From positions 303,637 through 367,636 of the forward strand of contig LFJO01000006.1 in the NCBI GenBank assembly GCA_001038565.1: 64,000 bases of DNA. Reading direction: 5' to 3'. Shown piece by piece: positions 54,674 through 62,920 of the stretch (position 1 is its first letter; every line of letters begins with the position of its first letter). This DNA comes from Alkalihalobacillus pseudalcaliphilus (lineage in GTDB: Bacteria; Bacillota; Bacilli; Bacillales; Bacillaceae_D). The notes beneath the pieces are model-generated. The model saw only the letters and a program-made list of their open reading frames with translations, was not told where the DNA came from and did no database searches. The position numbers and the translations under genes were made by a program.

Positions 54674-56194
54674 CTATTGAGTGGCAAGCTCCATAATATT
54701 TTCTTGATTCGCCTCTTCACCCAATAATTCTCCTTTCATTTCACCATGAGCCATTACATAAATACGGTCACTCATGCCGAGTACTTCACCTAATTCTGAT
54801 GAAATCATTATGATACTTAACCCAGCTTCAATGAGCTTATTCATGACCGTATAAATTTCAAATTTTGCTCCAACATCAATACCCCTTGTCGGTTCATCCA
54901 AAATAAGTAGCCTAGGTCCTACAAATAACCACTTTCCAAGTGAGACCTTTTGTTGATTACCTCCACTTAAATGTCCAACTGTTTGTTCTAACGACGATGC
55001 CTTGATTTTTAAAGACTGCTTATATTCAGCCGCTACTTTGATCTCTTCGTTATGATTAATCACGCCATTGGACGCGAGTGCTTTTAAATTGGCTGCTGAG
55101 ATATTATCTTTAATATCTTGAATTAAAAATAATCCATCTCCCTTTCGGTCTTCTGTCACATAGGCGATGCCTGAATGAATGGCTTCTTTTGGATGTTTCA
55201 TGGTCTTTTGTTGACCTTCTACTAATAAATTACCTTGAAGTTTATATCCCTTTGCATTTCCAAAAATACTTAAGGCAAGCTCCGTTCTCCCCGATCCCAT
55301 TAAGCCCGCTATCCCAACAATTTCTCCTTTTTTCACATGAAAATTTATATCTTTTAAAATGGTACGACCAACATGAGGATCATAGGCAGTCCAACCTTGT
55401 AACTCAATGATTTTTTCACCAATTGATTGGTTGGGCCTTTTCGGATAAATATCCTCGATTTCACGACCAACCATATATTTAATAATATTTCGCTCATTGA
55501 TCGCTTCATTCTCAGGGTCAAGTGTACAAATCGTCTCACCATCACGTAATACCGTGACGCTATCAGCAATGGCAATTACTTCTTTCAACTTATGTGAGAT
55601 CATAATACTAGTAATGCCCTCACTCTTTAAGGCACGTAATAAATCTAATAAATTCTCACTATCATCCTCATTTAAAGCAGCCGTTGGTTCATCTAGAATC
55701 AGCAGCTTCACATCTTTACTCAATGCTTTGGCAATTTCAATTAACTGTCTTTTGCCAACACCTAAATCCTTAACTAACGTTTCGGGATTCACTTTTAAAT
55801 TGACTTTATTAAGCATCTCTTTGGCATTTCGAATCGTCTGGTTCCAATCGATGACACCCGCATGTCGATTTTCATTGCCAATATATATATTTTCGTGCAC
55901 GGGTAGGTCAGGAAATAGGGCGAGCTCTTGATAAATAATGGCAATCCCTGCATCTACACTATCTTTGATGGCTTGAAAGCTTTGGACGTTTCCGTTATAA
56001 ATAATATCTCCCTCATACTGGCCAAATGGATATACACCACTGAGCACCTTCATTAACGTCGATTTACCAGCTCCATTTTCACCGACCAAACAATGCACTT
56101 CACCTTTTTTCACTTTAAAATGAACATTCTTTAATGCTTTTACACCGGTAAAACTTTTGGAAATGTGGTTCATTTCTAATATATAATCACTCAT
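54674..56194 (-). CDS. mmsA: Multiple-monosaccharide ABC transporter ATPase (tandem)
   Basis: The 506-residue double ATPase has the first Walker A GENGAGKSTLM, signature LGVGKRQLIEIAKAL and Walker B LLILDEPTAALN. The second half has a degenerate loop GLMGSGRTELA and LSGGNQQKVSLGKWL, as in XylG, MglA and GguA. ATG at 56194 was chosen over the upstream start at 56203, with AGGAG eight bases before it. It energises import with mmsB. A perfect hairpin separates it from the binding-protein gene, consistent with lower expression than the binding protein. Confidence 0.93.
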   Translation of the reverse strand: MSDYILEMNHISKSFTGVKALKNVHFKVKKGEVHCLVGENGAGKSTLMKVLSGVYPFGQYEGDIIYNGNVQSFQAIKDSVDAGIAIIYQELALFPDLPVHENIYIGNENRHAGVIDWNQTIRNAKEMLNKVNLKVNPETLVKDLGVGKRQLIEIAKALSKDVKLLILDEPTAALNEDDSENLLDLLRALKSEGITSIMISHKLKEVIAIADSVTVLRDGETICTLDPENEAINERNIIKYMVGREIEDIYPKRPNQSIGEKIIELQGWTAYDPHVGRTILKDINFHVKKGEIVGIAGLMGSGRTELALSIFGNAKGYKLQGNLLVEGQQKTMKHPKEAIHSGIAYVTEDRKGDGLFLIQDIKDNISAANLKALASNGVINHNEEIKVAAEYKQSLKIKASSLEQTVGHLSGGNQQKVSLGKWLFVGPRLLILDEPTRGIDVGAKFEIYTVMNKLIEAGLSIIMISSELGEVLGMSDRIYVMAHGEMKGELLGEEANQENIMELATQ

Positions 56195-56228
56195 ACGAAA
56201 CACTCCTAAGAGATGACATCATCAAGGA

Positions 56229-56254
56229 GGAATAGTGATTGGTATCACTATTCC
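56229..56254 (-). promoter_or_regulatory. Perfect 11-bp intercistronic hairpin between chvE and mmsA
   Basis: GGAATAGTGAT and ATCACTATTCC flank a 4-base loop just after the chvE stop codon and no T-run follows. It is typical of stem-loops that protect the 3' end of binding-protein mRNA in ABC operons. Confidence 0.6.
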
Positions 56255-56262
56255 TATCTTTT

Positions 56263-57372
56263 TTACAATCCACTAAATTCATTTGCTTCATAATACTCGG
56301 AGTCGATTAGCTCCTGCTTCACATTATCACCGTCAACAACAATGACATCTGTTTGTTTAGCAGGAACATCGATACTGCCATTATCATATGAACCAGTAGT
56401 TTCAGGTGTATTTCCATCTAGAACATCCAAAGCCATTCCCATCGCATCCTCAACAAGGGTACGAACATCTTTAAAAACTGTCATTGACTGTTTGTCATCA
56501 ATGACATATTGAACAGAGGCTTTTTCCGCATCTTGACCTGTTACTAGGTAATGAGTAATTTCACTATCTGAAGCAAATACATCTGCAATCGAACGAGCTG
56601 TTCCATCATTTGGTGCTAGGATAGCTACATCACCTTTTTGCTCAGCATTTGCTGCCGTTAAATGTGTTTCTGCTTTATTTTTTGCTTCATTTGGATCCCA
56701 GTTTGTTGTAATTTGTCCAAGGATTCGTGACAATTCTTCACGAGATAACTCAGCTTGCTCTTGTAACGCTGTCGCTTCACTAGAATTGGCAATGACAAAT
56801 GTACCATCTGCTATTTTGGGTTGAAGAACACTCCACGCACCTTCAAAGAATAAGAAGGCATTATTATCCGAAGAAGCTCCTGCATAAAGGTATAAAGGAA
56901 CACCACTTCCTTCAGAATTATCTATTAAGTACTGGCCTTGTGCCGCTCCTACAGCAACACTATCAAAAGTCACATAATAATCGATCGCATCTGTATCTGT
57001 AATCAATCGGTCATAGGCAATTACTGTAACACCTTCGTCTTTTGCTGCCTCAACGGCTGAACCAGCTGCTGCACCATCATGTGGGGCAATAATTAAAACA
57101 TCAATACCGCGATTTAACAATGTTTCAACATTCTCTTTTTCGCTTGCGGATGAACCTTGGCTAAATAAAATTTCGGTTGTATACTCTGTATCCGCAATGG
57201 CATCTTTAAAGCGTTGCTCATCTTGCACCCATCGCGGCTCATCTCTTGTCGGTAAAACAATCCCGACGCTGACACTTCCACTTCCTCCTGTTTCGCTTCC
57301 TCCACACGCTGCTAAAAATGAAACAGCTAAGATTACGAATAGAAGTGATAATAATTTCATTTTCTTACTCAT
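56263..57372 (-). CDS. chvE: Multiple-sugar-binding lipoprotein (ChvE-like)
   Basis: The 369-residue lipoprotein has signal peptide LLSLLFVILAVSFLAAC and a Gly/Ser linker. The domain contains VGIVLPTRDEPRWVQDEQRF, GIDVLIIAPHDGAAAGSAVE, VIAYDRLITDTDAIDYYVTF and YLVTGQDAEKASVQYVI. This layout (PTRDEPRW, YDRLI, TGQDAE) is that of ChvE/XylF proteins, which bind xylose, arabinose, galactose or glucose. ATG at 57372 follows AAAGGGG by eight bases. It is first in the operon, with a CcpA site about 70 bases upstream. Confidence 0.92.
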   Translation of the reverse strand: MSKKMKLLSLLFVILAVSFLAACGGSETGGSGSVSVGIVLPTRDEPRWVQDEQRFKDAIADTEYTTEILFSQGSSASEKENVETLLNRGIDVLIIAPHDGAAAGSAVEAAKDEGVTVIAYDRLITDTDAIDYYVTFDSVAVGAAQGQYLIDNSEGSGVPLYLYAGASSDNNAFLFFEGAWSVLQPKIADGTFVIANSSEATALQEQAELSREELSRILGQITTNWDPNEAKNKAETHLTAANAEQKGDVAILAPNDGTARSIADVFASDSEITHYLVTGQDAEKASVQYVIDDKQSMTVFKDVRTLVEDAMGMALDVLDGNTPETTGSYDNGSIDVPAKQTDVIVVDGDNVKQELIDSEYYEANEFSGL

Positions 57373-57439
57373 CCCCATACCCCTTTCAAACGCTTTCATT
57401 TTTTTAATTACAGTTCAAGTATATGGGGAAACATCCATT

Positions 57440-57455
57440 ATGAAAGCGGTAACAT
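57440..57455. promoter_or_regulatory. CcpA cre box upstream of chvE
   Basis: ATGAAAGCGGTAACAT matches WTGNNARCGNWWWCAW at every position. On the minus strand it overlaps the place of a poor -35 (TTTCAT) that is 16 bases from TATACT (57423-57418). A weak -35 suits activation by the YesN-type regulator plus CcpA repression. Confidence 0.7.
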
Positions 57456-57589
57456 TGGGTAATCTTTTAATATTTGCTGTAATTTATTTGCTTTTATATA
57501 AAAGTTAGTGCGAACATACAGCGTTACTCGTCGCTACCGCGTTTTGTATGCAAGTGTTGCTAATGATGATGTGCGGCGTCCTACTTATC

Positions 57590-57683
57590 GCTCCCGAAAA
57601 TCATGCACCGAGACAATCACGTGGCGCTGAACTAATCGGCGCAGCCAGCGGATCTCGGCTCTGCCACTTCGCCCCACGGGAGC
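57590..57683. repeat. GC-rich imperfect palindromic element
   Basis: The outer arms GCTCCCG / CGGGAGC (57590-57596, 57677-57683) are perfect. Internal complementary pairs CCGAGA/TCTCGG and GTGGC/GCCAC compete for alternative folds, and GGCGCTGAACTAATCGGCGC forms the core. The GC content is well above the flanking DNA. The flanks (57500-57590 and 57684-57740) are also unusually GC-rich. No coding function is seen. Confidence 0.55.
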
Positions 57684-58296
57684 ATAAAGCCGACTCTGCC
57701 TTATGGTGAGACCCAACGAAGGAAAGTAGGCGCATGACGAAAAGAGATATGAGAGGGTAAGTCCCCATAAGTTACACAGAGCTTCACTAACATCACATAC
57801 GTATATTTTGGATTATATTACCATTATTCATTAGCGTAGCGCCCACTTTATTTACTGATATTGTTTATAATGTAAATGACTAGAATGATCTTTTATTATA
57901 ACAGTACAATCTTTTTTATAACTTTTTTTAGGATAGTTAAACCCTTGGTACATTAGCTTTTCTCGAGAGAGTCTTCGCATGACTCGCCCGCTGGGTATGT
58001 GCTAACTAATAAGTATTAACATTCCTTTCAATATTCACTTAAATGTAAATAAAGTAAAAATGAAATTGAATGAAAGACCATCATTAAAAGGAAAAAGCAC
58101 TTGAATCATGGATAGCGTTTGTAGGTTTTTTTGCTGATTTCTATTTCAGCTGCATCCTCTATCGGTTTAATCTAAATAAATTTGGGTAAAAGTAGAATGA
58201 ACTATAATGAAATTGGCAATTTTCTTTTCTTTGAGCAATCATAATTATTTTAGTATAATATCGAAATTATGAACTTATTTGTAACGGAGGAATGGT
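57684..58296. other. Intergenic region upstream of the Na+/alanine symporter gene
   Basis: No gene is seen. I looked for a glycine riboswitch, which often precedes this transporter class, and found no match to its conserved core. The stretch is AT-rich from 57780 on, with a possible dyad around 57955-58010 (GTACATTAGC with GTGCTAACTAA). The symporter promoter was not identified. Confidence 0.35.
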
Positions 58297-59685
58297 ATGG
58301 TTTTTTTTCATGGATTGATACAAAGCATTAATGGAGTAACCTCCTACATACTTGTGGCTGCACTTGTGAGTGTAGGATTATATTTTACATTTAAGACAAA
58401 ATTTGTCCAATTCCGCTTATTTCCAGAGATGTTTAGGGCTCTTACTGAAAGAAGTACTAAAAAAAATGAGGTTTCTGCCTTTCAAGCATTTTGTATATCT
58501 GCAGCTTCGCGTGTAGGTGCAGCGAATATCTCTGGTGTTGCTATTGCTATTGTAGCTGGTGGACCTGGTGCTATTTTTTGGATGTGGGTTATTGCCATCA
58601 TCGGTATGGCAACTGGTTTCATAGAAAGTATGCTCGCCCAGGTCTATAAAGTAAGAAAAGACAACCAGTTTCGTGGAGGTCCTGCTTATTACATAGACAA
58701 AGCACTAGGAAAACGCTGGCTCGGAATTGTGTTTGCCCTATTAATAGCGGTGACCTTTGGATTTATTTTTAACTCTTTACAAGCTAATACAATTTCAGTG
58801 GCACTAGAAAATTCTTTTGGATTTAATCCGCTATATGTCGGGATCATTATTGCCTTAATTGCGGGCGTTATTATCTTTGGTGGGATTCGTTCTATCTCAA
58901 TAGTATCCAGTATTATTGTACCGGTAATGGCCGTATTGTATCTTGCTGTCGTCGGTTATGTTGTTGTCATGAATATGGAAGCTTTACCAGCAGTACTTTC
59001 CCTTATTATTGGTAATGCTTTTGGTTTCCAAGAGGCTAGTGTAGGTATCTTTGCTGGATTACTTGTAGGGGCCCAGCGAGGTTTATTTTCAAATGAAGCC
59101 GGTATGGGAAGTGTTCCGAATGCCGCAGCAACTGCTGATGTTTCTCACCCTGCAAAGCAAGGACTCGTCCAATCATTAGGGGTATTCTTTGATACCATTA
59201 TTATCTGTTCTGCGACTGCCTTTGTCATTCTCTTAAGTGACGTCTATCAAACTGCCAGTGTTGATGCAGCAGGTGTTGCTCTAACACAAGAATCACTGAA
59301 TACACTTGTTGGTAGTTGGGCAGGTCCATTTGTTGCTATTGCTATATTCTTCTTCGCCTTTAGTTCAATTATTGGAAATTATTATTACGGAGAAACCAAC
59401 CTCGCTTTTATTAAAGAGGGTAGTGGCTGGTTGCACCTCTATAGAATATTAGTAATGGCGATGGTTGTTTTTGGCTCAGTTGCCGGTATTGCTCTTGTTT
59501 GGGATATGGCTGATGTCTTTATGGCCTTTACAACCGTCGTTAACTTAGCTGCCATTGTACTAATAGGTAAAATCTCCTTTGCTGTAATTAATGATTATGT
59601 TGAACAACGCAAGTCAGGTAAAAACCCTGTATTTAAAAGCAAAAACATTCCTGGCTTAAAAAATGCGGATACGTGGGAAGATTGA
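58297..59685 (+). CDS. Alanine/glycine:cation symporter (AGCS family)
   Basis: The 462-residue integral membrane protein has about 10-11 helices. The AGCS signature region SAFQAFCISAASRVGAANIS, the segment AIVAGGPGAIFWMWVIAIIG, then QVYKVRKDNQFRGGPAYYID and GAQRGLFSNEAGMGSVPNAA are characteristic. It imports alanine or glycine with Na+, which suits a Na+-cycling alkaliphile or halophile. GGAGG precedes the ATG by six bases. It is a single-gene unit with a terminator downstream. Confidence 0.93.
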   Translation: MVFFHGLIQSINGVTSYILVAALVSVGLYFTFKTKFVQFRLFPEMFRALTERSTKKNEVSAFQAFCISAASRVGAANISGVAIAIVAGGPGAIFWMWVIAIIGMATGFIESMLAQVYKVRKDNQFRGGPAYYIDKALGKRWLGIVFALLIAVTFGFIFNSLQANTISVALENSFGFNPLYVGIIIALIAGVIIFGGIRSISIVSSIIVPVMAVLYLAVVGYVVVMNMEALPAVLSLIIGNAFGFQEASVGIFAGLLVGAQRGLFSNEAGMGSVPNAAATADVSHPAKQGLVQSLGVFFDTIIICSATAFVILLSDVYQTASVDAAGVALTQESLNTLVGSWAGPFVAIAIFFFAFSSIIGNYYYGETNLAFIKEGSGWLHLYRILVMAMVVFGSVAGIALVWDMADVFMAFTTVVNLAAIVLIGKISFAVINDYVEQRKSGKNPVFKSKNIPGLKNADTWED

Positions 59686-59736
59686 TTCCTCCCTGTTTGC
59701 AAAAGAGCTGAGGTCGTATCTAAATCCAATTAATAT

Positions 59737-59776
59737 AAGCCGTCTACATATTTAAAGTATGTGGACGGCTTTTTTA
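59737..59776 (+). terminator. Terminator after the symporter gene
   Basis: AGCCGTCTACATA and TATGTGGACGGCT form a strong stem around a 9-base loop, followed by six T residues. Confidence 0.9.
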
Positions 59777-59876
59777 AAATGTGAACATAGAGCGTTATCG
59801 CTCACAGAAATGAGCGTCCGCCTATTGTCTATTGTGAACTCTCCCATAAAAGAATAAATGAATCGAAGAACTATAA

Positions 59877-60300
59877 GCAGTTACTCCTCGACTTCCTTTG
59901 ATTAACTGATATGTTGGGCCTTTTTCATGCTGTTACTCACTTCTCTCAAGTAACTGACCATTTATATCAACCTAAGTGAAAAGCATTAAGAGCAGCTAAT
60001 GTGAAGATATGGGAGCTGAGAGAGCGACTATCTGCACAAAGAGGCGGTTTATGTGAAGATACGGGAGCCGAGAGAGCGGCTATCTTCACAAAGAGGCGGT
60101 TTATGTGAAGATACGGGAGCCGAGAGAGCGACTATCTTCACAAAGAGGCGGTTTATGTGAAGATACGAGAGCCGAGAGAGCGACTATCTTCACAAAGAGG
60201 CGGTTTATGTGAAGATACGGGAGCCGAGAGATCAGTTTGACCCTTTTCGTACTGTTACTCACTCCCCTTGAGTAACTGTTCCGTTGTTCAGCCTTTACAT
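59877..60300. repeat. Intergenic repeat cluster sharing modules with 17.1-17.3 kb
   Basis: Modules CAGTTACTC, AACTGATATGTTGGGCCTTT followed by TTCATGCTGTTACTC, CAAGTAACTGACC, and a further copy at 60248-60290 (GTTACTC ... GAGTAACTG ... GTTCAGCCTTT) flank a 52-bp tandem array. The same modules occur at 17119-17260. No open frame with a ribosome site is present. Confidence 0.65.
60000..60231. repeat. 52-bp tandem array, 4.4 units, each with an inverted repeat
   Basis: TGTGAAGATA recurs at 60000, 60052, 60104, 60156 and 60208, an exact 52-bp period. Each full unit contains TGTGAAGATA and its complement TATCTTCACA about 19 bases apart, followed by AAGAGGCGGTTTA. The units are nearly identical apart from a few substitutions. 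There are no unique spacers, so it is not a CRISPR array. Confidence 0.9.
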
Positions 60301-60373
60301 TCGCTTACCACGAGTAATCGACTTTATAAGTAGATCAGTCCACACTCGTATACACTCTTTAAATACTTAGACA

Positions 60374-60420
60374 AAAAAATCCCTCTAATCGTTGAATATA
60401 CTTCCAACTTTAGAGGGATT
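60374..60420 (-). terminator. Terminator of the CNNM/CorC operon
   Basis: On the minus strand AAATCCCTCTAA and TTAGAGGGATTT form a 12-bp stem around about 23 bases, followed by a T-run, 15 bases after the last gene. Confidence 0.85.
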
Positions 60421-60434
60421 TATTTTGATTTTAA

Positions 60435-61496
60435 TTAAGTTGCATAGACTTCATCACCATCATACTCGTCATGCATTTCACCAACAATTTCAGTCAAAAT
60501 ATCTTCCATTGTTACGAGGCCGATTGTTATTCCAGCGTCATCTGTCACTAAGGTCATGTGGTTACGGGTTTGTTTCATTTTAATGAACACATCTTTTAAC
60601 AAGACCGTTTCTTTGACTTTAGGAATCTCATGTAAGAAATCATTAATACCACCATCTCGACCTGCGGCAATATTGGTTAACATTTCTTTTGTATTAATGA
60701 AGCCAATGATTTGTTCTGTTTCCCCCGCACCAACTACTGGATAACGGGTGTAATCATGCTCATCTAATACTTTTAAAATTTCATCTAATGTCATTTTCTC
60801 CTCTAGCATAACCATGTTTGATTTTGAGATCATGACTTCCTTTAAGACTCGACCATCAAACGCGAATAGATTTTCTAAATAAGCTAGTTCAGTTCGGTTA
60901 ATTTCTCCACCTTTAAAGCTTTCATTAACAATTAGCTTTAACTCTTCTTCCGTATATGCCGTTTCATGTCCAGCAGGCTCAACACCAAATCGTCTCAATA
61001 ATTTTTGTGCAGAACCATTTAATATACGAATGAACGGACCCATTACTACACCAAACCAATAAAGAGGTGGGGCTAGCAACAAGGTCATTTTTTCTGGGAA
61101 CTGAATAGCTAGCGTTTTTGGAGCTAGTTCTCCGATTACAACGTGTAAAAATGTAACAACAGCTAATGCGATCGCATAAGACAATGCTGTGGCCATTGCA
61201 GCTGGTACTTCAAAGTATTGGAAAACAGGCTGTAACATTCTCTGAACAGTCGGTTCACCAAGAGCTCCTAAAACAAGCGCCGTAATTGTAATCCCAAGTT
61301 GACAGGCAGATAAGTAATAATCCAATTCATGAGCAACTCTCTTAGCTAAAACGGCTTTTTTGTTCCCTTCTGAAATAAGCTGATCAATTCTTGACATCCT
61401 TACTTTTAATATCGCAAACTCTCCACCTACGAAAAGAGCTGTTAACGCAATAAATAATGCAACCATAAACAAATTAATGTATACTATACCGTCCAA
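60435..61496 (-). CDS. CNNM/CorC-family membrane protein, short form without C-terminal domain
   Basis: The 353-residue protein has a CNNM (DUF21) membrane domain (about 1-200; FVGGEFAILKVRMSRIDQLI, LSACQLGITITALVLGALGE, HVVIGELAPKTLAIQFPEKM) and a CBS pair (about 215-340). It ends at DEYDGDEVYAT and lacks the CorC_HlyC domain present in its upstream paralogue. The family exports Mg2+ or other divalent ions, or regulates such transport. The start is TTG at 61496. A hairpin between an AGGAGG-like site and the start is shared with the paralogue. It is second in a two-gene operon. Confidence 0.88.
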   Translation of the reverse strand: MDGIVYINLFMVALFIALTALFVGGEFAILKVRMSRIDQLISEGNKKAVLAKRVAHELDYYLSACQLGITITALVLGALGEPTVQRMLQPVFQYFEVPAAMATALSYAIALAVVTFLHVVIGELAPKTLAIQFPEKMTLLLAPPLYWFGVVMGPFIRILNGSAQKLLRRFGVEPAGHETAYTEEELKLIVNESFKGGEINRTELAYLENLFAFDGRVLKEVMISKSNMVMLEEKMTLDEILKVLDEHDYTRYPVVGAGETEQIIGFINTKEMLTNIAAGRDGGINDFLHEIPKVKETVLLKDVFIKMKQTRNHMTLVTDDAGITIGLVTMEDILTEIVGEMHDEYDGDEVYAT

Positions 61497-61535
61497 TTAT
61501 TTCCCTCTAGAATGAGGGATTCACCTCCAAGATGA
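61497..61535 (-). promoter_or_regulatory. Hairpin leader before the short CNNM gene
   Basis: On the minus strand GGAGGTGA is followed by TCCCTC-N6-GAGGGA and the TTG start. GAGGGA, the only properly spaced ribosome site, pairs with TCCCTC. The GGAGG is 27 bases from the start, too far to act directly. The arrangement and more than 20 bases are repeated before the paralogue. Confidence 0.5.
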
Positions 61536-61548
61536 AAAAGATTATTCT

Positions 61549-62880
61549 TTATTGATTCTCGACTACTTTACTTTGAGCATATTGTTTAAACTTAACTTGT
61601 TTAATCTGATGATACTCCACTTCAATTACCGTCCAATTATGTTGGTCCATTGGGACTTCGTAACCTTCTTGAACTAAATCAATATTTTGAGATTGATACT
61701 GGATCCAACCACCAATGGTGTCAATTTCATCACTATCATCAAAAGTTAAACCAAAGCGGTCCTCTAAGTCCATTAGCAATACACGACCATTGATAAGGTA
61801 TTCTTCAGAACCAAGCTCTTGAATATCGGCCACTTCATCTTCATCAAACTCATCACGAATTTCACCGACTAATTCTTCGAGTACATCTTCCATCGTTAAA
61901 ATCCCAGAAGTACCCCCGTACTCATCCATAATGACAGCCATATGCACCTTTTCTTGTTGCATCCGAATCATAACGTCTTGAATACTTGTCGCTTCTAAAA
62001 TAAATGGTAAGTCCCGCATATAGGATTTAATCTCGGTTTCACGCCCAGCTACAATGGCCTGCAGCATTTTTTTAGAATTAACGACGCCCAAAATTTTGTC
62101 TTTATCTCCATCTTCAACAACTGGGTAGCGCGTATAATTATGCTCATCTAAAATTTGAACCATTTCTTCCTTCGTCATATCTAGGCTAATTGTTACAAGC
62201 TCTGTTCGTGGGACCATAATATCTTTTGCCACACGCTCATCAAATGAAAAAACATTTTCCATATATTCGAGTTCACTTTTATCTATTTCCCCACCTTGAT
62301 AACTTTGAGCCATTATAATTTTCAGTTCTTCCTCCGTATGAGCTTGTTCGTGACCAGCTGGTTTTACACCAAAGGCACGTAATAAAATACGAGAAGTACC
62401 ATTTAAAGTTAAGATGAACGGATACATAATTTTACCGAACCAATAAAGCGGTCCTGCTAATAGCAGACTTACTTTCTCAGAGAATTGAATAGCTAAAGTT
62501 TTCGGGGCCATTTCTCCAAGTACAACGTGTAAATAGGTAACTAAAATAAAAGCGATTGCATAAGAAGATGCTGTCGCTATGGACTGAGGAACATTCAAGT
62601 AATCAAATACGGGATACATAATACTACTAACCGCGGGTTTACCTAGTGCTCCAAGTCCTAATGCCGTTACAGTAATACCTAATTGACAGGCAGATAAATA
62701 ATAATCTAGATTCGTCGTTACTTCTTTAGCAACAACTGCCTTTTTATTTCCTTCCGCAATTAGTTGGTCCAACCTAGAACCACGGATTTTAACAACCGCA
62801 AATTCAGAAGCAACGAAAAAGGCCGTCAAAGCTAGTAAAACAACGAGTAAAATAAGATTGATGATGGTTATTATGTCCAA
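61549..62880 (-). CDS. CNNM/CorC-family (hemolysin C-like) membrane protein
   Basis: The 443-residue protein has the CNNM membrane domain (FVASEFAVVKIRGSRLDQLI, LSACQLGITVTALGLGALGK, HVVLGEMAPKTLAIQFSEKV), two CBS domains (about 215-340; HNYTRYPVVEDGDKDKILGV), and a C-terminal CorC_HlyC domain (about 355-435; DTIGGWIQYQ). Relatives act in Mg2+ export or cobalt and magnesium resistance. The start is TTG at 62880 behind the shared hairpin leader. It is first in the operon and its paralogue follows after 52 bases, a recent-looking tandem duplication. Confidence 0.92.
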   Translation of the reverse strand: MDIITIINLILLVVLLALTAFFVASEFAVVKIRGSRLDQLIAEGNKKAVVAKEVTTNLDYYLSACQLGITVTALGLGALGKPAVSSIMYPVFDYLNVPQSIATASSYAIAFILVTYLHVVLGEMAPKTLAIQFSEKVSLLLAGPLYWFGKIMYPFILTLNGTSRILLRAFGVKPAGHEQAHTEEELKIIMAQSYQGGEIDKSELEYMENVFSFDERVAKDIMVPRTELVTISLDMTKEEMVQILDEHNYTRYPVVEDGDKDKILGVVNSKKMLQAIVAGRETEIKSYMRDLPFILEATSIQDVMIRMQQEKVHMAVIMDEYGGTSGILTMEDVLEELVGEIRDEFDEDEVADIQELGSEEYLINGRVLLMDLEDRFGLTFDDSDEIDTIGGWIQYQSQNIDLVQEGYEVPMDQHNWTVIEVEYHQIKQVKFKQYAQSKVVENQ

Positions 62881-62920
62881 TTAAATTCCCCTCAAATTGA
62901 GGGATTCACCTCCAAGATAA
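62881..62920 (-). promoter_or_regulatory. Hairpin leader before the full-length CNNM gene
   Basis: On the minus strand GGAGGTGA precedes CCCTCAA/TTGAGGG and the TTG start. It is nearly identical to the leader at 61497-61535, which argues for a functional translational control element or duplicated leader. Confidence 0.5.

Noticed and set aside
57740-58296. Glycine riboswitch before the alanine/glycine symporter gene
   Set aside because: The conserved core of that riboswitch was sought by eye and not found. Only scattered GAAGG and GAGAG words occur.
60000-60231. Possible CRISPR array
   Set aside because: Direct repeats follow each other without unique spacers, the unit itself contains the inverted repeat, and no cas genes are nearby.
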